Notes under the pieces: generated by a model
Told to the model about the DNA's origin: nothing
The model's input: only the letters and a program-made list of their open reading frames with translations
Databases searched by the model: none
Made by a program: the position numbers and the translations under genes
Source of the DNA: Sediminibacillus halophilus
GTDB lineage: Bacteria > Bacillota > Bacilli > Bacillales > Amphibacillaceae
Direction: 5' to 3'
DNA length: 64,000 bases
Assembly: GCF_900103695.1 (NCBI RefSeq)
Contig: NZ_FNHF01000009.1
Span: 1 to 64,000, forward strand
Shown here: positions 44,702 to 53,862 of the stretch, piece by piece
How positions within the stretch are numbered: the first letter of the stretch is position 1
Layout of the letters: each line of letters starts with the position of its first letter

Positions 44702-45148
44702 TTACACAAAGGGGGCTAAAAACAACGTTAGGATAATGGAAACAGCTCCAGCGATTATCGCTGTATTTCCCAGAGTATGGGCACCCCGATTTCTCGATAT
44801 AAACCCAAAAATGATCGCGGCGGCACCAAGTACCACCGGCATCATGAAGAAAGATAAAACACCAAGGATAACAGCCACCCAGCCAAACCCTGTTTGCACA
44901 TCCCCGTCCATCTTTGTTTCCTTTTCCTCGGCGTTGATTGGCTTATTGAATTCTGTAGCTGTCAACTCCTGAGCCATTTCTTCATCCCGTTTATACGGCT
45001 CGTCGAGAATATATTGTTCATGCGGATCTCTCGGAGGTACAGAACCCCCCTGTTGCTGGGTAATAATCGGATCGTTCGTGTCATCTCCAAATTTCGGAGC
45101 ATCCTCGACTTCTTCATTCTGTTGCTTTTTGTTCGAATTCTCGTCCAT
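44702..45148 (-). CDS. yqfX: YqfX-like membrane protein
   Basis: 148 residues from ATG 45148 (MDENSNK) after GAGGATG. A hydrophilic acidic N-terminal half (about 1-88) with PRDPHEQYILDEPY is followed by two membrane helices (about 91-118 and 127-146) of the DUF4190 kind, GAAAIIFGFISRNRGA. Same place as yqfX in B. subtilis, next to ispG. Function unknown. Confidence 0.82.
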   Translation of the reverse strand: MDENSNKKQQNEEVEDAPKFGDDTNDPIITQQQGGSVPPRDPHEQYILDEPYKRDEEMAQELTATEFNKPINAEEKETKMDGDVQTGFGWVAVILGVLSFFMMPVVLGAAAIIFGFISRNRGAHTLGNTAIIAGAVSIILTLFLAPFV

Positions 45149-45277
45149 CGGCAACATCCTCACTTTCTTATCGGGGTGCTTTTGTAGTTTGTGAAGGAAC
45201 CTTGTTCAAATTACAAGGTAAATAAAGGATGTAACCTATCACTCAAAGCTGATTTTTCGAAATGATTTTACTAAACG

Positions 45278-45308
45278 ACGAAAACCACCCATTTGGGTGG
45301 TTTTCGTT
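45278..45308 (-). terminator. Terminator after the lytic transglycosylase gene
   Basis: ACGAAAACCACCC-ATTT-GGGTGGTTTTCGT, perfect stem directly at the stop codon. The T-tract lies within the stem. Confidence 0.8.
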
Positions 45309-46045
45309 TAGTTTGCAGTTGCCACAGTCTTGTGATTTTCCGCATTGGACAATATTTCTACAGCATACCAGCTTTTGGCATCACCGTTTTTCCGGACAAA
45401 CTCTTCCATCCCATTCATACCACGATGATAAGCAGTTAACGCTTCTTCCCATTTACCATATTCATTATGCAAATAATCGAGATATACGATTGACAGTTGC
45501 ATGGAATAATATGGATCGTACAATAATTCCTCTTCATACGGTAATCCAGCCATTTCAGCCACCCACGGTGCTGTGTTCTTCATGAACTGCCCCATTCCAT
45601 ATGCCTTCCCATATTTGGTTTCCGGACCAACCAATTCTGCATCGAAAGTTCCGCCAGTCTCGACCTTGAGTAGCTCAAAAACAATCTTAGGGTCTATATC
45701 AAATTTTTGCGCCTCTTTCACCAAATAGAGCGCCCAGGATTTCTTAAATCTCCCATCACTTTCTTCAACAAAAGTATCCGCAATCTGTTCGATTTTCGGC
45801 CAAGTGAGATACCCATTTTTGTTAGTTAATTCGGACTGTTGGGATTGTAGGTACTTTTTTTCTGATCGCAGTTGCTTATTTTCTTGTTTGAGTTCGACAA
45901 TCTGCGCTTTTATTTCTTCTTTCTCCTGCGAGATTGCATCGATTTTCTGGTTATCTTTGGCATATCCGTCAAATATAAATAATAATAGTGCACAAATAAA
46001 TAAAAAGCTGATGGCCTTAGAACCAGAGTTGCTCCAAAAGTTCAC
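45308..46045 (-). CDS. Lytic transglycosylase domain protein with coiled coil
   Basis: 245 residues from GTG 46045 (MNFWSNSG) 9 nt after AAGGAG; the frame runs to 46123 without support. N-terminal membrane anchor or signal (about 8-26), a heptad coiled coil (about 30-75; KEEIKAQIVELKQENKQL), then an SLT domain with the catalytic Glu in LLKVETGG (about 135), GKAYGMGQFM and TAYHRGMNG. It should cleave peptidoglycan glycan strands at the cell surface. B. subtilis has zur and yqfU around here instead. Confidence 0.9.
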   Translation of the reverse strand: MNFWSNSGSKAISFLFICALLLFIFDGYAKDNQKIDAISQEKEEIKAQIVELKQENKQLRSEKKYLQSQQSELTNKNGYLTWPKIEQIADTFVEESDGRFKKSWALYLVKEAQKFDIDPKIVFELLKVETGGTFDAELVGPETKYGKAYGMGQFMKNTAPWVAEMAGLPYEEELLYDPYYSMQLSIVYLDYLHNEYGKWEEALTAYHRGMNGMEEFVRKNGDAKSWYAVEILSNAENHKTVATAN

Positions 46046-46250
46046 ATAAATCCACTCCTTACTACAACCTGCATTTTTCCAACCACAAAAAACTATACTA
46101 GCTGTTAAGGGGCATAAATGCAATTGATTTACTTACCGACTGTTGCCCGTCACAAAACCTGCTCTTCTTCATAAGGTATAACAGGGAAAACTTTAACGCT
46201 CGGCTGTTTCAACTCTGTCGATACCAGCCAGTAGAAGAAAGGGTTTTTGG

Positions 46251-46535
46251 ATGAACAGCATGCTTAAAAAGATGATACTCAATAAATTGAAACAAGTAAG
46301 TACTGAAGAGTTGCTTCATTACAGCAAGCAATATGATATTCCAGTAACTAAAAGACAGGCAGAACAAATAACTGCCTATTTAAGAAAAACAGAATTCGAT
46401 CCTTTCAGCGAGAAAGAGCGCATGGTATTGTTCAAAGAGCTAGCCAAAATGACAAACGTAGAAACAGCTAAAAAAGCCAATAAACTGTTTAAGCAACTGA
46501 CGAAAGAATACGGCATTGACTCCTGGTTTTATTGA
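46251..46535 (+). CDS. yqfT: DUF2624 protein (YqfT)
   Basis: 94 residues, mostly helical and basic. The pattern LHYSKQYDIPVTKRQAEQI and DPFSEKERMVLFKELAKMT matches the DUF2624/YqfT family, found beside nfo. No ribosome binding site stronger than AAAGGG (about 46239) was seen. Function unknown. Confidence 0.85.
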   Translation: MNSMLKKMILNKLKQVSTEELLHYSKQYDIPVTKRQAEQITAYLRKTEFDPFSEKERMVLFKELAKMTNVETAKKANKLFKQLTKEYGIDSWFY

Positions 46536-46948
46536 CTTCCCTATCTTAACTGAAACTAAACATTCGCTCGATTGATACACCGAAAAATCCCATAAGATAC
46601 TGGTTAGCCTATACCACAATTGTTGATGGTAGGAAGGGAATACCATCTTCCCCAGACAAATAGGTTGGGATTTAGCATACCTCCACTTAAATGAACCAAT
46701 CAATATCAGGATAGGAAGGATTAAAAGAATCAACAAAGAAAGGTAAATGCCGTAGATAGACTTGCTTTAATCCAGGAGTTATGAGGGATGTTTCCCATCG
46801 TTTCGACAAGATACCGTCCTTACCACGGGCACGGCTTCGCCCTCCCTCAGCGAAGCACTTGGCGATGGGAGTGTTTGCCACTATTCAAAAGGGAAAGTTA
46901 AAAAGCTTAATTGCCATGTTATGCGCAGGTAGCTTATAAATCAAAAAG
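46536..46948. other. Intergenic stretch with a decayed repeat
   Basis: About 410 bp between yqfT and the nfo terminator. Positions about 46820-46935 carry short blocks shared with the dispersed repeat at 233 and 26.7 kb: CGGGCACGGCTTC, and GCGCAGGTAGC near 46924. It looks like a worn-down copy. No gene is seen. Confidence 0.5.
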
Positions 46949-46997
46949 AAAACCGAACGAATTCGAATGCTTATGCTTTCGAATCACGTTCGGTTTT
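46949..46997 (-). terminator. Terminator after nfo
   Basis: AAAACCGAACG...CGTTCGGTTTT with an inner TTCGAA/TTCGAA pair, followed by CTTTTTG on the minus strand. Confidence 0.85.
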
Positions 46998-47033
46998 TAC
47001 TTTGGCCTATTATACTTTTTCCAAATACTTTAA

Positions 47034-47927
47034 TTATTGTGCAACAATTTTTTCTTTTAGATCTCTGACAAAAGAATCGCCTTTAAGCATTTCAATTTCA
47101 AACTTATATGGAGGTTTTTTGTTCTTTTTGTCTACTCCTACATACGGGGTTTCCAAAATCTTAGGGAGTTCTTCCAATTGCGGATGATGGACAATGTTTC
47201 GAAGTGCGTCAAACCCAATATGCCCAAAGCCAATATTTTCATGACGATCTTTCCCGGCTCCGCGCTCATTTTTGCTATCATTGACATGAATGACTTTTAA
47301 TCGGTCTAAACCGATCACCTGATCAAACTCGTCGAGGACTCCATCAAAGTCATGAACGATATCATAACCCGCATCATGAGTATGGCACGTGTCAAAACAA
47401 ATAGACAACTTTTCATTCAACTTGACACCGTCGATAATTTTTGCCAATTCATCGAAATTCCTGCCAACCTCTGAGCCTTTTCCAGCCATTGTCTCCAAAG
47501 CTATCTGCACTTGCTGGTCTTTATGGAGTACCTCATTCAAGCCTTCGATGATCTTCTCTATCCCTTTGTCTGCACCTGCGCCAACATGGGCGCCGGGATG
47601 CAGGACAATTTGCTTTGCACCTAAAGCTTCTGTACGCTCAATTTCACTTCTCAAAAAATTGATTCCGAGTTCAAACGTCTCCGTTTTTGTCGTATTACCA
47701 ATATTGATAATATAAGGGGCATGGACAACGAGATCAACAATACCGTTTTCCGCCATATGCCTGCGCCCATTTTCAATATTTAACTCTTCTAGTGGACGCC
47801 TGCGTGTATTTTGCGGTGCTCCTGTATAAATCATAAATGCATTAGAACCGTAAGATACAGCTTCCTCACTCGATCCCAGCAACATTTTTTTACCACTCAT
47901 CGATACGTGCGAACCTATTTTCAGCAA
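47034..47927 (-). CDS. nfo: Deoxyribonuclease IV (apurinic/apyrimidinic endonuclease)
   Basis: Cuts DNA 5' of abasic sites; TIM barrel with three zinc ions. TTG 47927 is preferred as start ([12 protein letters not shown]): AGAGGTGG lies 5 nt ahead and it gives 297 residues, the B. subtilis length. GTG 47936 is the other option. Family motifs: [23 protein letters not shown]-type segment ([10 protein letters not shown]), [33 protein letters not shown]. In B. subtilis it protects germinating spores. Confidence 0.95.
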   Translation of the reverse strand: MLKIGSHVSMSGKKMLLGSSEEAVSYGSNAFMIYTGAPQNTRRRPLEELNIENGRRHMAENGIVDLVVHAPYIINIGNTTKTETFELGINFLRSEIERTEALGAKQIVLHPGAHVGAGADKGIEKIIEGLNEVLHKDQQVQIALETMAGKGSEVGRNFDELAKIIDGVKLNEKLSICFDTCHTHDAGYDIVHDFDGVLDEFDQVIGLDRLKVIHVNDSKNERGAGKDRHENIGFGHIGFDALRNIVHHPQLEELPKILETPYVGVDKKNKKPPYKFEIEMLKGDSFVRDLKEKIVAQ

Positions 47928-47977
47928 TTCCTCCACCTCTTTGTTCTTTTTCTATAACTATTATAACATAATAATAA

Positions 47978-49291
47978 TTATTTTTTATACTTATTACGAT
48001 TTAACTTCTTTTTCACTTGTTCCTTCTGTTGCTTCATCTTCTTTTTATAACCCGGTTTCACTTTTTTTGGTTTACGGACCTTGCGCCATGCCTCTTTTTC
48101 CGTGTCTGATTCAGCTTTTTTCCTTGTGCTTCGTTCATTCCAGGCTTTGACTTCCTCCCATTCCCCGTTTTTAACGTCAAAGCTGGTGAACGTCAATCCT
48201 TTTTTTTCCAGTTTTTCAATTAGCTGCACATCTTGATCGGTGTACAGATTAATCGCTGTGCCTTCCATCCCTGCGCGCGCAGTACGGCCAACTCGATGGA
48301 TATAAAATTCTTCTTCCTTGGGCAGCTGGGCATTGATTACATGGCTGACACCTTTAATATCAATCCCTCTGGCTGCCAGATCGGTAGCAACAATGTATTG
48401 ATAACGAAGATTTTGAATTTCCTTCAACATCCGCTTTCTTTCTCGTGGAGAAAGCCCTCCATGGATAAGCCCTACTTCCATTCCTTTTTCGGTGAGCTCT
48501 TCTGCAAGTTGATTAGCCAGTTCCTTTCCATTTGTAAAAATAATTGCCAAGTAAGGTTGAATGGCTCCTGAAATACGATAGACCATCTCCGAAACAGAAC
48601 GATGCCGTAAAGGCACTAGTCGGTGCTCCATCGTTTCAGGTGAAAGCTTATGTTCATCGGCGGTTAAGTGGGCCGGATTCTCCAAATATTTTTTTAAGAA
48701 CGGCTGCAACCTTTCCGGAATCGTCGCAGAAAAAACAAGGAGCTGTATTTCTTGATTTGTCTTTACCAACGTCTTGTCGACCTCCTGAATGAAACCGAGA
48801 TCAAGCATTAAGTCCGCTTCATCGACAACGAATGCTTTGGCATTGTATAAGTCAAGTGCTCCTTCCTCGACAAGATCTAAAATCCTTCCCGGTGTACCCA
48901 CAACAATGTGTGGCTGTTCCTTCAGCTTTTCAATCGACCTTTTTTTATCGGTTCCGCCAATCAGCAGTTTCGCATTCCAGCGATGATCTTTGTTGGCATA
49001 ATGAATGATTTTCCTTACTTCGTCATAGATTTGGATAGCCAGTTCCCTTGTAGGTGCCGTGACCACAAATTGAACCTGCTTTTTCGATTCCTCCATTTCA
49101 TTGAACAATGGCAGTAAATAAGCATGGGTTTTCCCTGATCCAGTATGGGATTGTCCAATCACGCTCTCCCCTCTCAGAACGGCCGGAATCACCTTCTCCT
49201 GTATCGGGGTTGGCTTATGAAATTCAAGTCGGTCAATGACGTCATTGATAAGGGGATGCAATGAATATTGTCTGAAATGATGGTTTTTCAT
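47978..49291 (-). CDS. cshB: DEAD-box ATP-dependent RNA helicase CshB
   Basis: RNA helicase tied to cold adaptation and mRNA or ribosome metabolism. 437 residues (CshB is about 438). Q-motif with KPTPIQEKVI (about 26-35), Walker A SHTGSGKTH (about 48-56), PTRELA, DEAD (about 150), SAT (about 183), ARGIDIKGV and HRVGRTARAG (about 318-340). A basic C-terminal tail (KKVKPGYKKKMKQQKEQ) probably binds RNA. 41 nt upstream of nfo, so co-transcribed as in B. subtilis. Confidence 0.95.
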   Translation of the reverse strand: MKNHHFRQYSLHPLINDVIDRLEFHKPTPIQEKVIPAVLRGESVIGQSHTGSGKTHAYLLPLFNEMEESKKQVQFVVTAPTRELAIQIYDEVRKIIHYANKDHRWNAKLLIGGTDKKRSIEKLKEQPHIVVGTPGRILDLVEEGALDLYNAKAFVVDEADLMLDLGFIQEVDKTLVKTNQEIQLLVFSATIPERLQPFLKKYLENPAHLTADEHKLSPETMEHRLVPLRHRSVSEMVYRISGAIQPYLAIIFTNGKELANQLAEELTEKGMEVGLIHGGLSPRERKRMLKEIQNLRYQYIVATDLAARGIDIKGVSHVINAQLPKEEEFYIHRVGRTARAGMEGTAINLYTDQDVQLIEKLEKKGLTFTSFDVKNGEWEEVKAWNERSTRKKAESDTEKEAWRKVRKPKKVKPGYKKKMKQQKEQVKKKLNRNKYKK

Positions 49292-49532
49292 TTATAAACT
49301 CCTTTAAATTGACTTTTGCTACTTTCCTATTATAGTGGAGAAAGAGGTATTTTGCACGGTAATCCTTCACAGATCCACACAGCCTCTTGTATGGCGACCA
49401 AAAAGAAATACTTTCAGTAAGTGTTGTAACTAATGAATATTTTTGTCATATTGTAGTTTTACCTTTATAATGAAACTGATGCCCTGAAAACAAAAAGTAG
49501 TGAAGATATATATTAGAGGGGGAACCGTAATC

Positions 49533-50480
49533 ATGGAAGTAATTAAAATAGCTCCGCGCGGTTATTGTTATGGAGTAGTGGACGCAATGGTCATAGCTCA
49601 GAATGCGGTTAAGGATCCGAATCTGCCAAGACCTATTTATATATTGGGAATGATCGTGCATAATTCTCATGTTACCAAAGCCTTTGAAAGCGAGGGAGTC
49701 ATTACCCTCGATGGAAAAAACAGGGGAGAGCTTCTGGAAGGAATTGAAGAGGGTACGGTGGTTTTCACCGCTCACGGCGTTTCACCGGAAGTTAAAAAAA
49801 GAGCGGAAGCGAAGGGATTGACAGTATTGGATGCCACTTGTCCCGATGTCACCCGGACGCATGACCTGATACGTGAGAAAGTAAAAGAAGGTTACGAAGT
49901 AGTTTATATTGGGAAAAAAGGTCATCCAGAACCCGAAGGTGCCATGGGGGTTGCCCCTGGAAAAGTCCATTTAGTGCAGACGGAAGAGGATGTAGAAAAA
50001 CTGCATTTGGATAACGAGAAACTGATCGTTACCAACCAAACCACGATGAGTCAATGGGATGTATATGATGTTATGCAAAAGGTAAAAGAAAAATATCCAC
50101 AAACGGAAATGGTACAAGAGATTTGCATGGCAACACAGGTACGTCAAGAAGCAGTAGCTGAACAGGCAAAAGAAGCAGACCTGACGCTTGTTGTCGGAGA
50201 TCCACGCAGTAACAATTCCAATCGTCTGGCTCAAGTTTCACAGGAAATTGCAGGAACTACTGCGTACCGAATTGCAGATGTTTCGGAAATCAAGCTTGAA
50301 TGGTTGGAAGGAGTCAACAAGGTAGCAGTAACCGCCGGCGCTTCTACCCCGACTCCGATCACGAAAGAAGTGATTCGCTTCATCGAAAATTTTGATGCGG
50401 CACAGGGAGATTGGGATCTTCAATCCAAAGTAGAACAAAGTAAAATTCTTCCGAAAGTCAAAGCGAAGAAAAAAGCATAA
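49533..50480 (+). CDS. ispH: 4-hydroxy-3-methylbut-2-enyl diphosphate reductase
   Basis: Last step of the MEP pathway, producing IPP and DMAPP. 315 residues from ATG 49533 after GAGGGGG; a frame to 49500 exists without a site. Cluster Cys residues: GYCYGV (Cys about 13), DATCPDVT (about 98), EICMATQ (about 196). The C-terminal basic tail (KVKAKKKA) is common in Bacillaceae. Confidence 0.97.
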   Translation: MEVIKIAPRGYCYGVVDAMVIAQNAVKDPNLPRPIYILGMIVHNSHVTKAFESEGVITLDGKNRGELLEGIEEGTVVFTAHGVSPEVKKRAEAKGLTVLDATCPDVTRTHDLIREKVKEGYEVVYIGKKGHPEPEGAMGVAPGKVHLVQTEEDVEKLHLDNEKLIVTNQTTMSQWDVYDVMQKVKEKYPQTEMVQEICMATQVRQEAVAEQAKEADLTLVVGDPRSNNSNRLAQVSQEIAGTTAYRIADVSEIKLEWLEGVNKVAVTAGASTPTPITKEVIRFIENFDAAQGDWDLQSKVEQSKILPKVKAKKKA

Positions 50481-50485
50481 AGAAA

Positions 50486-50518
50486 AAAACCGCGAAGAAA
50501 TATTTTCTTCGCGGTTTT
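50486..50518 (+). terminator. Terminator after ispH
   Basis: AAAACCGCGAAGAAAA...TTTTCTTCGCGGTTTT, 16-bp stem with short loop. Confidence 0.92.
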
Positions 50519-50628
50519 GTAATGGACAAAATATAATGATACTTTGAATTCTGCCTCCTGCAGGAGAAAGGCATCCTTTTCACCTAGTGCCATGGAATAA
50601 AGAAACTATAGTTTTCGATAGATTCTAT

Positions 50629-51750
50629 TCACATAAATTGAAACGGTTCGGTATTTGTCTCGGAAATGATCACTTCGGGAGCAGAGAATTTATCGAATTT
50701 CTGCTGTAAAAAAGATTGAACAGATTGTTTCATGAACTTTTCTACATGGTGTCCCGGATCAATGAGCTTCAATCCCATCTGCCAGGCATCCTGTGCTTCA
50801 TGGAAACTGAGGTCACCGGTTATAAATACGTCAGCCCGCTGTTGATATGCTTGATCAATATAGTCTTCGCCACTTCCGCCTAAAACCGCGACCCGCTTTA
50901 CCTCTTCGTCTAGATTCCCGACGATTCTTAAGCTGGGAACCTGATAGCGTTCTTTTACCAGTTCACCTAATTCACGCAGCGTCATGCTTTCTTGTAATTC
51001 TCCAATACGCCCGACACCGATTTCTTCTCCTTTATTTTTCAGTGGATAAAGATCATATGCAGGTTCTTCATATGGATGGGCAGTTTCTATTGCAGCCAAC
51101 ACCCGAGACAGTTTACTTTTCGGAATGATTGTCTCCAATCTGTCTTCCTCCACACGTGCCAATTCTCCTTTGGAACCGATAAATGGCTGTGTTCCATCCA
51201 ACGGCTTAAAAGTCCCTTCTCCTTTTACCCGGAAACTGCAATGACTATAGTCTCCGATATGACCTGCTCCTTGATTTCCAATCGCTACTCTAACCTTCTC
51301 TGTATAGTCATCAGGAACATAAACCGCAAGTTTTATAAGTTCGTCTTGCTCGGACGGGACTAGGACAGTTGTCTCACGTATCCCCAGTCGCTCGGACAGA
51401 ATATCACTAACACCGCCTCTAGTTATATCCAAGTTGGTATGAGCGGCATAGACAGTGATTCCATTTTCGATCAATTTAGTAATCGTCCGTCCCTTAGGGG
51501 TCATTGTATCGATTTGTTTTAACGATTTAAACAATAAAGGATGATGGGCAATGATCAAATCGACGTTCGCTTCAGCTGCCTCTTCAGCGACTGTTTCAAG
51601 GACGTCCAATGTTATCATCACTTTTTTGACGGGTTTGTCCAACGTGCCTACTTGCAATCCGACATTATCCCACTTGTAGGCTAGTCCAGGAGGCGCCCAT
51701 GCTTCAAAAGCATCAATTATTTGCCTTCCGGATACTTGCATTTGAGTCAA
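50629..51750 (-). CDS. yqfO: Nif3-like dinuclear metal centre protein (YqfO)
   Basis: 373 residues. Two Nif3 halves surround an inserted PII-like domain (about 125-230), the usual layout of the long Bacillus form. Metal motifs: IIAHHPLLF (about 64-72), YAAHTNLDITRGG, and GDLSFHEAQDA near the C-terminus. Often annotated as GTP cyclohydrolase I type 2; the true activity is unsettled. It overlaps trmK by 4 nt. Confidence 0.94.
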   Translation of the reverse strand: MTQMQVSGRQIIDAFEAWAPPGLAYKWDNVGLQVGTLDKPVKKVMITLDVLETVAEEAAEANVDLIIAHHPLLFKSLKQIDTMTPKGRTITKLIENGITVYAAHTNLDITRGGVSDILSERLGIRETTVLVPSEQDELIKLAVYVPDDYTEKVRVAIGNQGAGHIGDYSHCSFRVKGEGTFKPLDGTQPFIGSKGELARVEEDRLETIIPKSKLSRVLAAIETAHPYEEPAYDLYPLKNKGEEIGVGRIGELQESMTLRELGELVKERYQVPSLRIVGNLDEEVKRVAVLGGSGEDYIDQAYQQRADVFITGDLSFHEAQDAWQMGLKLIDPGHHVEKFMKQSVQSFLQQKFDKFSAPEVIISETNTEPFQFM

Positions 51751-52439
51751 GTTAAAACCTCCTTAATAAGTTCTATTTCATGACGGAAAGTTTCCATCTT
51801 TTTTTCATCCGGTGACTTCGCCTTTTTCATCTGTTTTAGTACCCTTTCCCGTTTTTCTATTTCCAATTTCCACTTTCTTTGGAAAGGGTCCGATTTTTCT
51901 TTCATTAAATAAGGGCCAAGCAGCAATTCCGTTTCTGTCATTGAATATGTGATGTCTGAAGAAATAGCTGAAATTACTTCATAACGGTGACCTGCTTCTT
52001 CAAGAATCGCTTCCCCATTCAGTCGGTAGCCATTGTCCTGAAGCCAAACCCTGACAGCCCGTGCTTCCACATTGGGTTGAGCAATAATTTGTCCCACTCC
52101 TGCCAGTTTTTCTTTCCCTTCCTGCAAAATCGCAGAAATCAAACTGCCCCCCATACCTGCAATTACCACTTGGTTGACTTCATTGGCAGATATAACCGCA
52201 AGGCCATCGCCTTTACGCACTTCTATCCTGTCCGTCAGCCCTTCTTCAACGACTGTGCTTTTGGCACTCTGGTATGGTCCTTCGTTTATTTCACCTGCAA
52301 TAGCAGTTGCTTGTTTGTCCAAATGACAGACATATACAGGTAAGTATGCATGGTCAGAACCAATATCAGCAAATAAAGCCCCTTTTGGTAAAAAGGATGC
52401 AACACATTGTAAGCGATTAGACACCAGTCTCTCATTCAT
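51747..52439 (-). CDS. trmK: tRNA (adenine(22)-N1)-methyltransferase TrmK
   Basis: Methylates N1 of A22 in the tRNA D-loop using S-adenosylmethionine. 230 residues. Rossmann motif GALFADIGSDHAYLP (about 19-33), catalytic-site region VVIAGMGGSLI (about 90-100), and a C-terminal coiled coil (KWKLEIEKRERVLKQMKKAK). Coupled to yqfO as in B. subtilis (yqfN-yqfO). Confidence 0.95.
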   Translation of the reverse strand: MNERLVSNRLQCVASFLPKGALFADIGSDHAYLPVYVCHLDKQATAIAGEINEGPYQSAKSTVVEEGLTDRIEVRKGDGLAVISANEVNQVVIAGMGGSLISAILQEGKEKLAGVGQIIAQPNVEARAVRVWLQDNGYRLNGEAILEEAGHRYEVISAISSDITYSMTETELLLGPYLMKEKSDPFQRKWKLEIEKRERVLKQMKKAKSPDEKKMETFRHEIELIKEVLT

Positions 52440-52485
52440 TACTATTAACTCCTTTTTCTTTTCACCGGATTCTTGTCTAAGAAAA

Positions 52486-52600
52486 AGCGCTTTGGCTTCC
52501 TTCTGTTAAGCCAAGCCACTGCGTGGCAAGTTAACGCCACACTGCGATCTTGGTGAAGACCAGGAGGAAGTCGAACGCCGTGACTAGACGGCACTTCGTA
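52486..52600. repeat. Long imperfect hairpin element
   Basis: GGCTTCCTTCTG pairs with CAGGAGGAAGTC, TTAAGCCAAG with CTTGGTGAAG, and GTGGC with GCCAC around AAGTTAAC. A second small hairpin, GCCGT-GACTAG-ACGGC, follows. The unit lies between trmK and cccA, is non-coding, and is unlike the 4.5-kb repeats. Its overall form suggests a palindromic intergenic repeat, although it occurs once in this window. Confidence 0.6.
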
Positions 52601-52613
52601 GCTTGTATTTAAA

Positions 52614-52648
52614 AAAGAAAGCTTTCCGGCGACAGAAAGCTTTCTTTT
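52614..52648 (-). terminator. Terminator after cccA
   Basis: AAAGAAAGCTTTC...GAAAGCTTTCTTT with loop TGTCGCCG, then TTTTT on the minus strand. Confidence 0.88.
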
Positions 52649-52653
52649 AAATA

Positions 52654-53043
52654 TTACTTGTGTTCAGATAACCATTGAGCAAGCAAATCTGCCTCACTGT
52701 CACTTACAAGACCGGCTGGCATTCCTCCATCAGTACCGTTCATGATAATTTCATGTATTTCATCCTTGGAATATCTGCCTCCAACTTCCTGCAGATTAGG
52801 ACCGGCACCTCCAGACAAGTCGCCTCCGTGACATGAAGCACAATTATTCTGGAAGATTGCCTCCGGATCATCGGAAGCCGCTTCCTCACCGCCGCCTTCT
52901 CCAGACTCCTCCTGCTGACTACCCTCTTCACCAGCTTGTTGAATGTCCTCATATTGATTCAGACCGACTACAGATAGAACAATCATTGTAAGTATTCCCA
53001 ACACTGCGATAATTGCAAAAGGGATAACTGGGTTTCTTTTCAT
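52654..53043 (-). CDS. cccA: Cytochrome c-550 (CccA)
   Basis: Small membrane-anchored c-type cytochrome of the respiratory chain. 129 residues. N-terminal membrane helix (about 8-28), a Glu/Ser/Gly-rich linker (about 33-58), haem motif CASCH (about 68-72), and the axial Met in DGGMPAG (about 109). The start has GGAGGATAAAG ahead. cccA lies near sigA in B. subtilis too. The acidic linker is longer than in B. subtilis. Confidence 0.95.
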   Translation of the reverse strand: MKRNPVIPFAIIAVLGILTMIVLSVVGLNQYEDIQQAGEEGSQQEESGEGGGEEAASDDPEAIFQNNCASCHGGDLSGGAGPNLQEVGGRYSKDEIHEIIMNGTDGGMPAGLVSDSEADLLAQWLSEHK

Positions 53044-53147
53044 GTCTTTATCCTCCTTATGTAATCCCCAAACTTGTCTTTACAGACCAAACTATCTATA
53101 TTTTACTTGAAAATGTGACAAGAGAAAAGGGAAATGACAAGAAATTT

Positions 53148-53675
53148 TTATATAATCACATAGTATATTACCATAATCGTACCAATCATTCCTGCCCCAA
53201 ACAAGTATTTATCTTTCTGTTTATAGCCGGCGATCGACCAACCTGCCAATTGAAGCAAAATCGCTATTGCGGTAATCCAGGGAGTTTTTGTCAACATTTC
53301 CACCATATCCATAGTAATGATCAGTAGAATACCCAGTATAACGAGCTTTGCAACAGGTATTTTTACAGCCTTTATTTTTGAAAACACTCGGTAACATGCA
53401 ATGGAAAGCAGTAGAAAAATAAATGCAAGGAACATTTGCAATCTGTCTGGGAATTCAGTAAAATTGATTACAAGATATGTTAGCGGTAACAACAAAATAT
53501 TAGAAAAGAGCAGAAACACAAGCTTCAGGTTCAGGGAAGGTTTTATATGCTCATCGATCCCCTCTCCTTGAGAATAGAGAGCCAGTAAAAAGTCACAATA
53601 TTCACCTGGTAAAAGCCTGCTCTGCTTCCATTGCTGAATTTCTCTAATAATGATTTCTTTTTTCTCAATAGCCAT
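53148..53675 (-). CDS. Uncharacterised membrane protein
   Basis: Not recognised. 175 residues; ATG 53675 after GGGGGAGTAGG. An N-terminal soluble helical part (about 1-45, IREIQQWKQSRLLPGEYCDFLLALY) resembles the start of DUF2157-type proteins; about four to five membrane helices follow (LVFLLFSNILLLPLTYLV onward). Located between cccA and sigA, opposite in no way to either strand, with 104 and 187 bp spacing. Function unknown. Confidence 0.82.
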   Translation of the reverse strand: MAIEKKEIIIREIQQWKQSRLLPGEYCDFLLALYSQGEGIDEHIKPSLNLKLVFLLFSNILLLPLTYLVINFTEFPDRLQMFLAFIFLLLSIACYRVFSKIKAVKIPVAKLVILGILLIITMDMVEMLTKTPWITAIAILLQLAGWSIAGYKQKDKYLFGAGMIGTIMVIYYVII

Positions 53676-53800
53676 CCTACTCCCCCATCCGATTTCCTGT
53701 AATACCAGTCGGCAAACAGTTCCTGTTATAGAGGAAGATCCATGGCGGGCATGAACTGCCTAACCGATTTAGCGTTTTTAAACCCTTTGAAGCAAAATCA

Positions 53801-53828
53801 AAGTCATTGTACGTACGCACAATGACTT
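53801..53828 (-). terminator. Terminator after sigA
   Basis: AAGTCATTGT...ACAATGACTT with an ACGTACGC loop, followed by TGATTTTG on the minus strand; lies 35 bp past sigA. Confidence 0.75.
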
Positions 53829-53862
53829 AGTTGAGCTCCAAACAGTTCGCATGAACGGATTT

